Part shown: in pieces, positions 41,747-50,054 of the stretch
Position numbering within the stretch: position 1 is the stretch's first letter
How the letters are laid out: each line of letters starts with the position of its first letter
Source: Pedobacter nanyangensis
GTDB lineage: Bacteria > Bacteroidota > Bacteroidia > Sphingobacteriales > Sphingobacteriaceae
Direction: 5' to 3'
NCBI RefSeq assembly: GCF_003313505.1
Contig: NZ_QMHO01000001.1
Coordinates: 248,001 to 312,000, forward strand
DNA length: 64,000 nt
Notes under the pieces: generated by a model
The model's database searches: none
Told to the model about the DNA's origin: nothing
What the model saw: the letters and a program-made list of their open reading frames with translations, nothing else
Made by a program: the position numbers and the translations under genes

Positions 41747-43171
41747 TTACAAACAACTGCTCAAGGCAAGAATGCCTTCTTCCAATTCCTTTTCGGTTAA
41801 AGCACCATAGCCCAATCTCAATCCATTTGCAGCGTAATCCAAACCATAAGCATCGGGATTGGTAATTTTGATGCCCTTGTTGAGCATTTTTTTAGAGAGT
41901 TTCTCCCAATCCATTGGCTGTTTCATGGCAATCCAAAACGCTAAGCCACCATCAGGGATATGATAAGTTGCCTTATTGCCGAGGTGCTTTTTTAAAAGTG
42001 ATGCCGTAAAATCTTTCTTGCTTTTATAGTAATGAGTTGCCTTTTTGATATGCCGCTTAATTGCGCCATCCTTAATCAACTGTAAAACAGCCTGCTCCAT
42101 AATACTGTCGCCGTTTACGTCAATCATTTTACGTAATTGTCCTACTTTCTCAATCAGCATGTCATCACTACTGGTTAAATAACCTATGCGTAAAATAGGA
42201 GAAACCACTTTGCTCATGGTTCCAATATAGATGTAGTTCCGGAGCTCCGGAAAACTCGACAAGGGCAACACTGGCCGATAACCGAAGTGAAACTCATTGT
42301 CGTAATCATCTTCAATGATCGTAAAGCCGTATTCGTTGGATAGCCTGATCAATTCCAGGCGTCTTTTAAGGCTTAGGGTTACCGTAGTAGGATATTGATG
42401 GTGGGGCGTAACATAAACCGCTTTGATTTTTTTCCTCGATTTTAGATATTGCAATACTTCTGCGGTCACCAAGCCTTCCTGATCAACGCCTACCGGAAGA
42501 AGCGTAGCTCCTGCATGTTCAAAAGCCTTCCATGCGGGCTTATAGCCTGGGTTTTCTACCAGCACTTCGTCACCATTTTTAAATAGGCATTGTGCTGCCA
42601 GGTACATCGCCATTTGGCTGCCCCGGGTAATGCACAGGTTCTGTTCGCGTACTTGCATTCCTCGCTGGTGGTTTAGCATTTGAGCCATTTCAGTCCTAAA
42701 TGCCATATCGCCTAAAGCATTTCCTTCGTAGCTCATCAACTGCCATTTGGTTTTTAGGCTAAAAATTTGTCGGTATGCCCTGGCCAACTCGGCAATAGGA
42801 GCAATTTTAGCATTGGGATGCCCATCATCAAACTGAATATGGAACGGTTTTTCCAGTAGCTCCTTTGCCCCAAAATTTTGCGGCCTATCATTTTTAGTTC
42901 TTGGCCGCACCGGAATGTTTCCGGCTACAAAAGTTCCCTTCCTTTCTTTAGGAACCAGCCAACCTTCGGCAATTAATACCTGAAGAGCTTCAACTACGGT
43001 ATTTCTATTTACTTGGAGAAACTGAGCCAAATATCGGCTTCCGGGCAAAGCCTCGCCTGTTTTTAATCTGCCAGATTGGATATCCCTGATTATCGCATCG
43101 GCAATTTGCAGATAAATGGCTTTATTGGCCTGCTTATCTAGCTGTACTTCAAATTTCCATGATCGCAACAT
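41747..43171 (-). CDS. MocR/PdxR-family PLP-dependent transcriptional regulator (copy 1)
   Basis: The 474-residue protein joins an N-terminal GntR winged helix (AIYLQIADAIIRDIQSGRL, GEALPGSRYLAQFLQVNRNTV, EALQVLIAEGWLVPKERKGT) to a fold-type I aminotransferase domain with the PLP Lys in YIGTMSKVVSPILRIGYL and the Asp/Tyr segment FTIIEDDYDNEFHFGYRP. MocR proteins sense PLP or amino acids and often control B6 or transporter genes. I used ATG 43171. A divergent acetyltransferase begins 94 nt away, and a -7 box (TATCTTTG) lies at 43221-43214. Confidence 0.93.
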   Translation of the reverse strand: MLRSWKFEVQLDKQANKAIYLQIADAIIRDIQSGRLKTGEALPGSRYLAQFLQVNRNTVVEALQVLIAEGWLVPKERKGTFVAGNIPVRPRTKNDRPQNFGAKELLEKPFHIQFDDGHPNAKIAPIAELARAYRQIFSLKTKWQLMSYEGNALGDMAFRTEMAQMLNHQRGMQVREQNLCITRGSQMAMYLAAQCLFKNGDEVLVENPGYKPAWKAFEHAGATLLPVGVDQEGLVTAEVLQYLKSRKKIKAVYVTPHHQYPTTVTLSLKRRLELIRLSNEYGFTIIEDDYDNEFHFGYRPVLPLSSFPELRNYIYIGTMSKVVSPILRIGYLTSSDDMLIEKVGQLRKMIDVNGDSIMEQAVLQLIKDGAIKRHIKKATHYYKSKKDFTASLLKKHLGNKATYHIPDGGLAFWIAMKQPMDWEKLSKKMLNKGIKITNPDAYGLDYAANGLRLGYGALTEKELEEGILALSSCL

Positions 43172-43213
43172 TGGACTAGTTATTTTTATAAAAACTGCAC
43201 CAGTAAGACCATC

Positions 43214-43232
43214 CAAAGATAACCTAATTTTG
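43214..43232. promoter_or_regulatory. Back-to-back -7 boxes of the MocR and acetyltransferase genes
   Basis: On the minus strand TATCTTTG at 43221-43214 and on the plus strand TAATTTTG at 43225-43232 both match TAnnTTTG, 3 nt apart. The promoters of the divergent genes therefore overlap, which would let a MocR protein bound here control both. A TTTG lies about 16 nt before the minus-strand -7 box. Confidence 0.5.
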
Positions 43233-43264
43233 CCTCACAAAATAAAATAGAAAAACATTTAAAA

Positions 43265-43723
43265 ATGGAACAAGCAAATTTTCACATCAAAAAAGCAAGC
43301 CTTGAAGAGTTAGATCAAGCTGCCGAATTATTTAATCTTTACCGCATTTTCTATCGCCAAGAATCAGACCTGGAGCGAGGAAAGGCCTTTTTAAAAGAGA
43401 GGCTGCTGAACAACGAATCAGATATTTTTCTGGCCGTGATAGATGGAAAAGCCGTGGGCTTTGTACAGCTCTATAAACTGTTCCACTACACCAAACTACA
43501 AAAGCAGTGGTTGTTAAGCGATTTGTTCGTACATCCTGATTATAGAGGCCATGGGCTTTCAGTAGCCTTGATAGCGCGTAGTAAACAATGGTGCAAAGAA
43601 ACAGGGGCCTGTGGTTTGATGCTCGAGACAGAAAAAACAAATGCCATTGGCAACAAGCTTTATCCTCGTTGCGGATTTGAGTACGATGGCCTGCACAACT
43701 ACTACCATTGGTGGCAATCATAA
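43265..43723 (+). CDS. GNAT family acetyltransferase
   Basis: The 152-residue protein has the GNAT core: FHIKKASLEELDQAAELFNLYR at the start, FLAVIDGKAVGFVQLYKLFHY, LLSDLFVHPDYRGHGLSVAL with the acetyl-CoA-binding R/Q-x-x-G-x-G/A loop, and GLMLETEKTNAIGNKLYPRCGF near the end. Acceptor unknown. It is divergent from a MocR gene, an arrangement in which the regulator commonly controls the neighbour. Confidence 0.93.
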   Translation: MEQANFHIKKASLEELDQAAELFNLYRIFYRQESDLERGKAFLKERLLNNESDIFLAVIDGKAVGFVQLYKLFHYTKLQKQWLLSDLFVHPDYRGHGLSVALIARSKQWCKETGACGLMLETEKTNAIGNKLYPRCGFEYDGLHNYYHWWQS

Positions 43724-43773
43724 ACGATCAATAATCCCAGAACTGTTGCTGTGGTGCATTGGAACAAGTAAAC

Positions 43774-43781
43774 TATCTTTG
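43774..43781 (+). promoter_or_regulatory. -7 box directly before the AAA ATPase gene
   Basis: TATCTTTG matches the -7 consensus exactly and ends 4 nt before the ATG at 43786, so transcription would start at or next to the start codon (leaderless or near-leaderless). Confidence 0.5.
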
Positions 43782-43785
43782 GCAA

Positions 43786-44511
43786 ATGAATATCGTAGAT
43801 CTGATTATAAATGACAGGGAGAAGGTGTCTTTGGATGATGTCTTTTTAGCAAAAAACAATAGGCACGAGCTCATGCAGCTATTACAGGAGCATAACTACC
43901 TAGAGGAACTGCACCAGTACGGGCTACCTGTGAACAACAAAATTTTGCTTTATGGCAGCTCTGGCTGTGGCAAAACCATGACCGCCAAAGCCATCGCCAG
44001 CGCCTTAGGGAAAAACATCTTGATCCTTAACCTAAGTAACATCATCTGTTCAAAAATTGGCGAAACTTCCCAAAATATCAAAATGGTATTTGAAAAAGCC
44101 GCCAGAGAAAAAGCAGTTCTTTTTTTAGATGAGTTTGATCAAATTGCCAAGGCCAGGGGAAACGACGATAAGGACGTGGGCGAGATGCGGAGGTTGGTGA
44201 ATACCTTGATACAGCTGATTGACTATTACCCTGAAGATGCGCTGTTGATTTGTGCCACCAACCATCTTGAAATTATTGATACGGCCATAATTAGGCGCTT
44301 TCAGTTAAGGATAGGTTTTAGCATGCCCACTGCGCAGATTCTGGATAATTATTACGATCAATTATTAGCTCGGTTTCCGCAACACCTTCAAAATATAGCA
44401 CGCCAATACAACATTTCATTTGCCGAAGCTAAAGATCTTACGTTTACACTCGTGAAAAACAAATTAATTAAAACGCTGGCAGAAAAACACCAAATGGAAA
44501 AACATGAGTGA
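43786..44511 (+). CDS. Small AAA+ ATPase
   Basis: The 241-residue protein is a single-module AAA+ ATPase: NKILLYGSSGCGKTMTAKAI (Walker A), KAVLFLDEFDQIAKARG (Walker B), LLICATNHLEIID (sensor 1) and a candidate arginine finger in TAIIRRFQLRIGF. Such short ATPases act as remodelling factors or in defence and stress systems; there is no fused protease or nuclease. I used ATG 43786; an upstream TTG at 43759 precedes the -7 box. The last 8 nt overlap the YggS gene, so the two are translationally coupled. Confidence 0.88.
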   Translation: MNIVDLIINDREKVSLDDVFLAKNNRHELMQLLQEHNYLEELHQYGLPVNNKILLYGSSGCGKTMTAKAIASALGKNILILNLSNIICSKIGETSQNIKMVFEKAAREKAVLFLDEFDQIAKARGNDDKDVGEMRRLVNTLIQLIDYYPEDALLICATNHLEIIDTAIIRRFQLRIGFSMPTAQILDNYYDQLLARFPQHLQNIARQYNISFAEAKDLTFTLVKNKLIKTLAEKHQMEKHE

Positions 44512-45235
44512 GGAAATAATCCGGAACATTAATACCATTTTACAAAGGATAGATAACGCCTGTGCTTTAAATGACAGGGATAAAACTGAGGTAAAACTGT
44601 TGTTGGCCACCAAAACGGTTCCTGCCGAGCGCATAAAAATTGCCCTTGAAACGGGGCAAACCCTTATCGCCGAAAACAAAGTACAGGAACTTAAGGAAAA
44701 ATATGAGGCTTTAAGTGAAATTCCTCATGCTAATCATTTTATTGGGCACCTGCAAACCAATAAGATTAAGGACCTTTTGAAATACAATGTTTCCTGCATC
44801 CAGTCATTAGACCGTTTTGATTTGGCCGAAAAGCTGCACCAACGTTTGCGCCTTGAAAATAAAACTATGGAGGTTTTAATCCAAGTGAATACCTCATTCG
44901 AACAAAGCAAATTTGGAGTAGCTCCAGAGGGGGCCATTACGTTAACCCAACAAGTGGCGCAACTATCTACCCTAAAAATAAAAGGCTTAATGACGATAGG
45001 ATTGTTAAGTGCGGAGCCCGAAAAAGTACGCCAGTGTTTTCGGTTGCTCAAAACCATCCAACAGCAAATTATTGCCCTGGGGTTGCCCGGCGTTGAGATG
45101 AAAGAATTATCTATGGGCATGAGCAGCGATTTAGAAGCCGCAATTGCCGAAGGCGCCACCATCGTGAGGATAGGTACTGCTATTTTTGGCACAAGACCCA
45201 CACCTGACAGTTATTACTGGAATGAAAACAAGTAA
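44504..45235 (+). CDS. YggS family PLP homeostasis protein
   Basis: The 243-residue protein is a YggS/PLPBP member, a monomeric PLP-binding TIM barrel that buffers pyridoxal phosphate and affects amino-acid pools. KLLLATKTVPAERI holds the PLP Lys in the family position, then IAENKVQELKEKYEAL, NHFIGHLQTNKIKDLL, VNTSFEQSKFGV and ELSMGMSSDLEAAIAEGATI with RIGTAIFGTR at the end, all standard. It overlaps the AAA ATPase gene and lies between two MocR regulators that themselves bind PLP, which ties the region to B6 metabolism. Confidence 0.94.
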   Translation: MSEEIIRNINTILQRIDNACALNDRDKTEVKLLLATKTVPAERIKIALETGQTLIAENKVQELKEKYEALSEIPHANHFIGHLQTNKIKDLLKYNVSCIQSLDRFDLAEKLHQRLRLENKTMEVLIQVNTSFEQSKFGVAPEGAITLTQQVAQLSTLKIKGLMTIGLLSAEPEKVRQCFRLLKTIQQQIIALGLPGVEMKELSMGMSSDLEAAIAEGATIVRIGTAIFGTRPTPDSYYWNENK

Positions 45236-45330
45236 AAAGGAAACGATGCCTATCCATATGGTACAACACGAAACATTTGAAGCTCCAGGCGCCTATCTGG
45301 AATGGGCAGAACAGCAAACAAAAGCAGCCA

Positions 45331-46755
45331 CTAAGCCTTAGCCATCACCCATTTGGCTAAATGGCCAACTTGTTTCAGGGCCAATCGCAAATCGGCTGTC
45401 CAAGGCAAACCAATGCAGAGGCGCATACAGTTGTGAAACTGTTCTTGCAGGGTAAACATACGACCAGGTGCAATGCTAATTTGTTTCTTCATGGCATAGT
45501 TGTACAGGGTTGCCGTGTCTATGCCTTCGGGAAATTCTACCCATAAAGCAAGTCCTCCCTGCGGCCTACTGATTTTTGTTCCGGAAGGAAAAAACTCTGC
45601 AATGGCCAACGCATAACGTTGATAGTTTTCCTGTAATGTCTTACGCAGATGGCGCAGGTGGTTTTCATAGCGGCCTGTCATCAGGAAATTGCCCACCGCT
45701 TCATTGATCACAGAGGTAGAAGATAAAGCATGAATCATTTTCAACCTCATAATTTGCTCCTTATACTTGCCTGGGGCAACCCAGCCTACTCGGTAACCAG
45801 GTGCTAAGGTTTTAGAAACGGAACCGCAGTACAACACATTTCCGTTGGTATCAAAAGACTTGCAACACTTTGGACGTTCGGCTCCAAAATGAAGGTCGCC
45901 GTAAGTATCGTCTTCAATTAAGGGAATATCGTGTTTTTCCAAAAGACTTACCACTTCCTTCTTTTGTTCGTCGGGCATACAATAGCCCAAAGGCGTGTTA
46001 AAATTAGGCACCAATAAACATACATTAATTTGGGGCAGCAGGGCTTTTAGCGCATCAATGTCAACCCCCTTCACCGGATCTGTAGCTATTTCCAAAACCT
46101 TTAACCGTAAACTCAATGCCAGTTGCAGAATACCCGGATAGCAGGGGCTCTCCATGGCTACCGTGTCACCCGGCTTTGTCAGCGCCATCAGGCATAAAGT
46201 TAAAGCATTCATACAACCTGCCGTGGTTACCACATCACTCTCCTTTAAATGCCCTTCCCAAGCCAAGGAACGAGCGGCAATCATTCTTCTCAGTTTTACA
46301 TTACCCTGTAAAGGCTCATATTCCGTACCGCCTTCTTTCAATGCCCTGGTTGCCAATACCACTTCCTTTTTCAATTTGGCCAAGGGCAACAAATTACCTG
46401 AAGGCACACCAATGGAAAGAAGGGTCAATTCCTTGTTTCCCATATTGGAATACACGCTGTCAATCAATTCATTTGGCTCGGTAATATTCGCCGTAGGCAA
46501 AGGCTGACTGGCTTGTGGCAAAGGAAGTTTGAGGTAATGAAGCGGACTTACAAAGTACCCCGATTGCGGCCTTGATTGTACCAACGATTGGGCCTCCAAC
46601 TCAAGAAACACTCTTTTGGCGGTATTGATGCTAATGCCGTGTTCCCTACTCAACATCCTCACCGAGGCCAAACGTTCGCCGGCCTGCAAAACACCCGTTT
46701 TAATTTTGCAGGCAATGTTATCCGCTATTTCATTATAGATGAAATCTTTCTTCAC
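45331..46755 (-). CDS. MocR/PdxR-family PLP-dependent transcriptional regulator (copy 2)
   Basis: The 474-residue protein has a GntR helix (IADNIACKIKTGVLQAGERL followed by ASVRMLSREHGISINTAKRV) and an aminotransferase domain with PLP Lys in YCGSVSKTLAPGYRVGWVAP and the Asp in IPLIEDDTYGDLHFG. It is divergently transcribed from a DMT exporter gene, the usual setting for MocR proteins that control an amino-acid or metabolite exporter. It differs strongly from copy 1, so this is not a recent duplication. Confidence 0.93.
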   Translation of the reverse strand: MKKDFIYNEIADNIACKIKTGVLQAGERLASVRMLSREHGISINTAKRVFLELEAQSLVQSRPQSGYFVSPLHYLKLPLPQASQPLPTANITEPNELIDSVYSNMGNKELTLLSIGVPSGNLLPLAKLKKEVVLATRALKEGGTEYEPLQGNVKLRRMIAARSLAWEGHLKESDVVTTAGCMNALTLCLMALTKPGDTVAMESPCYPGILQLALSLRLKVLEIATDPVKGVDIDALKALLPQINVCLLVPNFNTPLGYCMPDEQKKEVVSLLEKHDIPLIEDDTYGDLHFGAERPKCCKSFDTNGNVLYCGSVSKTLAPGYRVGWVAPGKYKEQIMRLKMIHALSSTSVINEAVGNFLMTGRYENHLRHLRKTLQENYQRYALAIAEFFPSGTKISRPQGGLALWVEFPEGIDTATLYNYAMKKQISIAPGRMFTLQEQFHNCMRLCIGLPWTADLRLALKQVGHLAKWVMAKA

Positions 46756-46849
46756 TTCACAAAACTAACTGTATCCATTGTAAAATCAAAAACTGTGACT
46801 GTGTTTGTTCGTGTCCTATGCGGAGCTTTGTATCAAAATATTTTAGCAT

Positions 46850-47749
46850 ATGACAGAAATCAGCATTCATAAAGTAAAAGAAGATACCACCCAGGCTTGG
46901 GTGAATGGCTTTATCGGCGTGATATTATTTAGCGGGTCGCTGCCAGCTACAAGGATGGCGGTTTTAGAATTTAATCCAGTATTTGTGACTTTGGCCAGAG
47001 CTTCCATTGCGGGCATACTTGCCCTAATTGCTTTATTGGTTTTTAAAGAAAAAAGACCGGGCAAGAAACAGCTTTTCCCTTTGTCCATTGTGGCTTTGGG
47101 CGTGGTACTAGGCTTCCCTTTACTCAGCGCCTTGGCTTTGCAATATGTGAGTTCGGCCCATTCCATTGTTTTTGTAGGCATTTTACCTTTGGCTACCGCC
47201 ATTTTTGGGATTCTCCGTGGTGGCGAACGCCCAAGGCCTATCTTTTGGCTATTTTCATTGATGGGCAGCCTATTGGTGGTCGGCTATGCCTTTGCTCAGG
47301 GACTTAGTGCTTCTCCCATTGGGGATATTTTAATGTTATTGGCGGTGATTCTTTGTGGACTGGGCTACGCAGAGGGTGCAAAACTCACCAAAACTTTGGG
47401 TGGTTGGCAGGTCATTTCTTGGGCTTTGGTAATTTCTTTACCCATCATGTTGCCCCTTAGTTTTTTCTATCTACCCGTTTCTTTTGAGGGCATTAGCGTG
47501 GGAGCATGGGGCAGTTTGGCCTATGTATCATTGTTCAGTATGTTTATTGGCTTTATTTTTTGGTACCGCGGCTTGGCCCAAGGTGGTACAGCAACCATAG
47601 GTCAACTCCAATTATTACAGCCTTTTTTTGGTTTGGCCTTGGCGGCTTCGTTACTGCATGAACAAGTAAGTTTGGGCATGCTTGCCGTTACCGTTGGCGT
47701 CATTCTGTGTGTTGCGGGCACGAGGAGATTTGCAAAGGCTCCACGTTAA
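46850..47749 (+). CDS. DMT family transporter (EamA domains)
   Basis: The 299-residue protein has ten predicted transmembrane helices in two EamA repeats (LATRMAVLEFNPVFVTLARA..., then after about residue 150 LMLLAVILCGLGYAEGAKLT... and IGQLQLLQPFFGLALAASLL). These drug/metabolite transporters usually export amino acids or similar solutes. A MocR regulator is divergent from it, 94 nt away, and probably controls it. Confidence 0.93.
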   Translation: MTEISIHKVKEDTTQAWVNGFIGVILFSGSLPATRMAVLEFNPVFVTLARASIAGILALIALLVFKEKRPGKKQLFPLSIVALGVVLGFPLLSALALQYVSSAHSIVFVGILPLATAIFGILRGGERPRPIFWLFSLMGSLLVVGYAFAQGLSASPIGDILMLLAVILCGLGYAEGAKLTKTLGGWQVISWALVISLPIMLPLSFFYLPVSFEGISVGAWGSLAYVSLFSMFIGFIFWYRGLAQGGTATIGQLQLLQPFFGLALAASLLHEQVSLGMLAVTVGVILCVAGTRRFAKAPR

Positions 47750-48013
47750 ATTAGATTGGCAAGCCCAAATAAAATTCCTTAATTTGAAATAAATTGCATG
47801 ACATAACGGTAAAGACTTTAGCTGATATCGATATTCCTCAAATTGCAGAAGCGATTAACCAATCTTTTCAGGTTACATTGTGCCCTTTCAATTGAATGCG
47901 GAACAGTTACAATATATCATTCCTACTTAAAACGGACTAAATCGATATTTTCAATAATAAAAAACAAATGAAATAGCCAAAATCCTGTAAGAGTTAAATA
48001 GCGAACACAAAAT
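47750..48013. other. Intergenic region with a decayed acetyltransferase remnant
   Basis: No intact gene is present. The main content is the GNAT remnant at 47794-47930. The remainder is AT-rich and stop-filled up to the palindrome before the serine hydrolase gene. Confidence 0.5.
47794..47930 (+). pseudogene. Frameshifted N-terminal remnant of a GNAT acetyltransferase
   Basis: From a TTG at 47794 the frame reads HDITVKTLADIDIPQIAEAI and continues NQSF; a shift of one base then restores SGYIVPFQLNAEQLQYIIPT before a stop at 47928-47930. Joined, the two pieces look like the first 45 residues of Bacteroidota GNAT enzymes (a typical opening is an ITIKTL-type strand followed by a NxSF-GYIVPFQL segment). 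The rest of the protein is missing. This is a decayed gene fragment; the family call rests on the pattern of the first strand and helix only. Confidence 0.5.
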
Positions 48014-48037
48014 AAAGTTAACTATATAGTTGACTTT
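48014..48037. promoter_or_regulatory. 24-bp near-palindrome before the serine hydrolase gene
   Basis: The half-site AAAGTTAACTAT faces ATAGTTGACTTT, its reverse complement except for one base. It lies 33 nt before the ATG and just upstream of TATATTTG (48045-48052), a -7 match. The position suits an operator for a dimeric repressor; no regulator gene is adjacent. Confidence 0.5.
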
Positions 48038-48069
48038 ATTTTTATATATTTGTTGCAAATACTATAATC

Positions 48070-49215
48070 ATGCACTTAAATCGGATCAAAAAAGTTGGCA
48101 GTATCAACGGCTTAATAAAAAAATTGATGTTTGCTTTAGTCCTTCTTAGCTTCACCATCTCTTTTCGGACCATCGTAAAAGCGACTAAGGCTCAAGATTC
48201 AGTAGAAAGAATTATCGCAGAGGAAACGGCAAAACTGATGAAGTCACCTAGTTACAAGGCCGTGTCTGGAGTGATTTACATCAAAGGAAAAGCCTATTAT
48301 TTCAATTATGGAAAACTCAGTAACGGGCAACAACCAAATAACAATACGATATACGAAATAGGTTCCATCACCAAAACGTACACTGGGTTGCTGCTCTCCC
48401 AAGCTGTTCACGATCGAAAAATAGGCTTAGATGATGACGTTAGAAAATACTTAGATGGCAAATACTCAAATCTTACCCTGGACAATGGACCAATTACCAT
48501 CAGGCACCTGATTACACATACTTCGGGTTTACCGCTTGTGATGAACTGCGACGAACACACTCAAAATGTAAAGGCACAAATCGATTGTTTTGAAAAATTC
48601 CGAAAAGAAGATTTCTTCAAGGCATTAAAAACGGTACAGCCGAGTGATAAATCGGGGGAAAACTATCATTATTCAGGCGTAGGGACCCAACTAGTGGGCT
48701 ATATCTTAGAACAAGCTTACCGCATGAGCCATAAAGAGCTGCTCCAGAAATATGTTTTCTCTCGCTCAACCGAGAAACAGACCTATCTAACATTGAAACA
48801 GTATGAAAACCCTAACGTTTCCATGGGCAGAAACAGTGAAGGTAAGCCTGTGCCGCTCATCAATGGATTTTACGACTACTCGGGAAGCATGAAGGCATCG
48901 GCAACTTCCATGTTAAACTACATCAAAATGTACCTGGAAAGTAACAACGTGGTAGTAAAACAAACGATGAGCCAACTGGCTGGCGATATGTTGCACGGAA
49001 GAGCCTATGCTTGGAACACCTATGCGTACAACACTCCTAAAAAGATGCTCTATCACAATGGAAGCAGTTTTGGTCATTCTTCATGGATAGCGCTTTACCC
49101 CAACCAAAAAGTAGGAATTTTTATCGTCACTAACGTGGTAACTGCCGACTCTCAACAAAAATTGAACGAGATATCCAACCGTATCATTGATAGGCTTAAC
49201 ATTGAAACTGACTAA
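48070..49215 (+). CDS. Exported serine hydrolase of the beta-lactamase/class C PBP family
   Basis: The 381-residue protein has an N-terminal hydrophobic anchor (LMFALVLLSFTISFRTIV) and the penicilloyl-serine transferase motifs: YEIGSITKTYTGLLLSQAV (SxxK with nucleophile Ser), YHYSGVGTQLVGYI (YxN, here YSG) and HNGSSFGHSS (KTG box, here HNG). The altered second and third boxes are typical of the esterase/peptidase branch, not of a true beta-lactamase. Starts at ATG 48070, after a possible operator. Confidence 0.9.
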   Translation: MHLNRIKKVGSINGLIKKLMFALVLLSFTISFRTIVKATKAQDSVERIIAEETAKLMKSPSYKAVSGVIYIKGKAYYFNYGKLSNGQQPNNNTIYEIGSITKTYTGLLLSQAVHDRKIGLDDDVRKYLDGKYSNLTLDNGPITIRHLITHTSGLPLVMNCDEHTQNVKAQIDCFEKFRKEDFFKALKTVQPSDKSGENYHYSGVGTQLVGYILEQAYRMSHKELLQKYVFSRSTEKQTYLTLKQYENPNVSMGRNSEGKPVPLINGFYDYSGSMKASATSMLNYIKMYLESNNVVVKQTMSQLAGDMLHGRAYAWNTYAYNTPKKMLYHNGSSFGHSSWIALYPNQKVGIFIVTNVVTADSQQKLNEISNRIIDRLNIETD

Positions 49216-49246
49216 TTTTTAAACCTGCTCATTAATACTAAACGCA

Positions 49247-49705
49247 TCAATTTGATTTTATCCTGATATACTTTTCAGTGATGATCCGATCTATTCCAGC
49301 GCCTTCTACTTTTTCCACCCCAGTTTGGATCAAGGTATCGTTTTTGATACTTACCTTAAAGTTGAAGCTTTTCCCCTCCCAGTTTCTATCCTTATAAAAG
49401 TCTAAAAACTCGGTATACGCATCCCCTTTTAACAAGTACCTGCCGCCGCCACCATCGAAATGATTGCTGCTGTCTTTTGGCATATTGAGCTGGTGATTTA
49501 GGAAAGCAAAATGCGTATCGTTAATGATCTTGATCATGCGCCTGCCTTTGGTATAATCTGTTTCGGTAGTCTTCCCATTTTCAACCGTGGTTGCCGATAA
49601 CAGCTGCCATGTCCCTATAAGTTTAACTGTGTTCTTTGTTTTAACAGGATTACAGGAGAAAAAACAAAGCAGGCAAAGCAATAGCAGAGGCGTTTTAACA
49701 TTCAT
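49247..49705 (-). CDS. Lipocalin-like lipoprotein of unknown function
   Basis: The 152-residue protein starts with a lipoprotein signal (LLLLCLLCFFSCNPVK, lipobox Cys at about residue 18). The mature part begins KLIGTWQLLSATTVENGKTT, a lipocalin/DUF4488-like strand entry, and ends with alternating strands (NFKVSIKNDTLIQTGVE, IITEKYIRIK). It is predicted to sit on the outer membrane or the periplasmic face. No operon partner. Confidence 0.8.
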   Translation of the reverse strand: MNVKTPLLLLCLLCFFSCNPVKTKNTVKLIGTWQLLSATTVENGKTTETDYTKGRRMIKIINDTHFAFLNHQLNMPKDSSNHFDGGGGRYLLKGDAYTEFLDFYKDRNWEGKSFNFKVSIKNDTLIQTGVEKVEGAGIDRIITEKYIRIKSN

Positions 49706-49846
49706 GGCTATATTTTAAGTGGTTAGATGTGTAATTTAATCATTTAACAATCATAAATACAAACACCAGCCTAAAACATAAAGCTTGCCAACACTTGCTC
49801 TTGGCCAAAATTGAAACCCAAACTGGCTAGACAGGCTTTTCAACCT

Positions 49847-49876
49847 AGTAAAACCGCCAAAAACAGCGGTTTTACT
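49847..49876 (-). terminator. Hairpin after tRNA-Ser
   Basis: AGTAAAACCG (49847-49856) pairs perfectly with CGGTTTTACT (49867-49876). It lies 6 nt past the tRNA 3' end on the minus strand. There is no strong T run, so its efficiency as a terminator is uncertain. Confidence 0.5.
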
Positions 49877-49882
49877 TTAAGC

Positions 49883-49969
49883 GGAGAAAGAGGGATTCGA
49901 ACCCTCGATACCCTTTTGGGGCATACACACTTTCCAGGCGTGCTCCTTCGACCACTCGGACACTTCTCC
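49883..49969 (-). tRNA. tRNA-Ser(GGA)
   Basis: On the minus strand the 87-nt sequence folds as a class II tRNA. The acceptor is GGAGAAG pairing with the 3' TTTCTCC, the D-arm is CCGAGTGGTCGAAGG, the anticodon stem-loop CACGCCTGGAAAGTGTG gives anticodon GGA, there is a long variable arm around CCCCAAAAGGG, and the T-arm is GAGGGTTCGAATCCCTC. CCA is not encoded. It reads UCC and UCU serine codons. Confidence 0.97.
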
Positions 49970-50004
49970 TTAAGGATGGCAAAAATAAGATTTTTAACGC
50001 AACA

Positions 50005-50038
50005 AAAAAGCCCCAGTCGGTTTGACCGAGGCTTTTTT
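50005..50038 (-). terminator. Intrinsic terminator of pyk
   Basis: On the minus strand AAGCCTCGGTC pairs with GACTGGGGCTT, with one mismatch, and is followed by TTTTTT. It lies 17 nt after the pyk stop codon at 50055. Confidence 0.82.
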
Positions 50039-50054
50039 TTATCATCGCATTGGA

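Noticed and set aside
45246..45341. 31-codon frame after yggS (MPIHMVQHETFEAPGAYLEW...)
   Set aside because: The text looks protein-like and might be the stump of a deleted gene, but it is short, overlaps the MocR 3' end and matches no domain I can name.
48070..49215. True beta-lactamase
   Set aside because: The SxxK is present but the second and third boxes are YSG and HNG, as in esterase/peptidase members, and there is no linked BlaI/BlaR pair.
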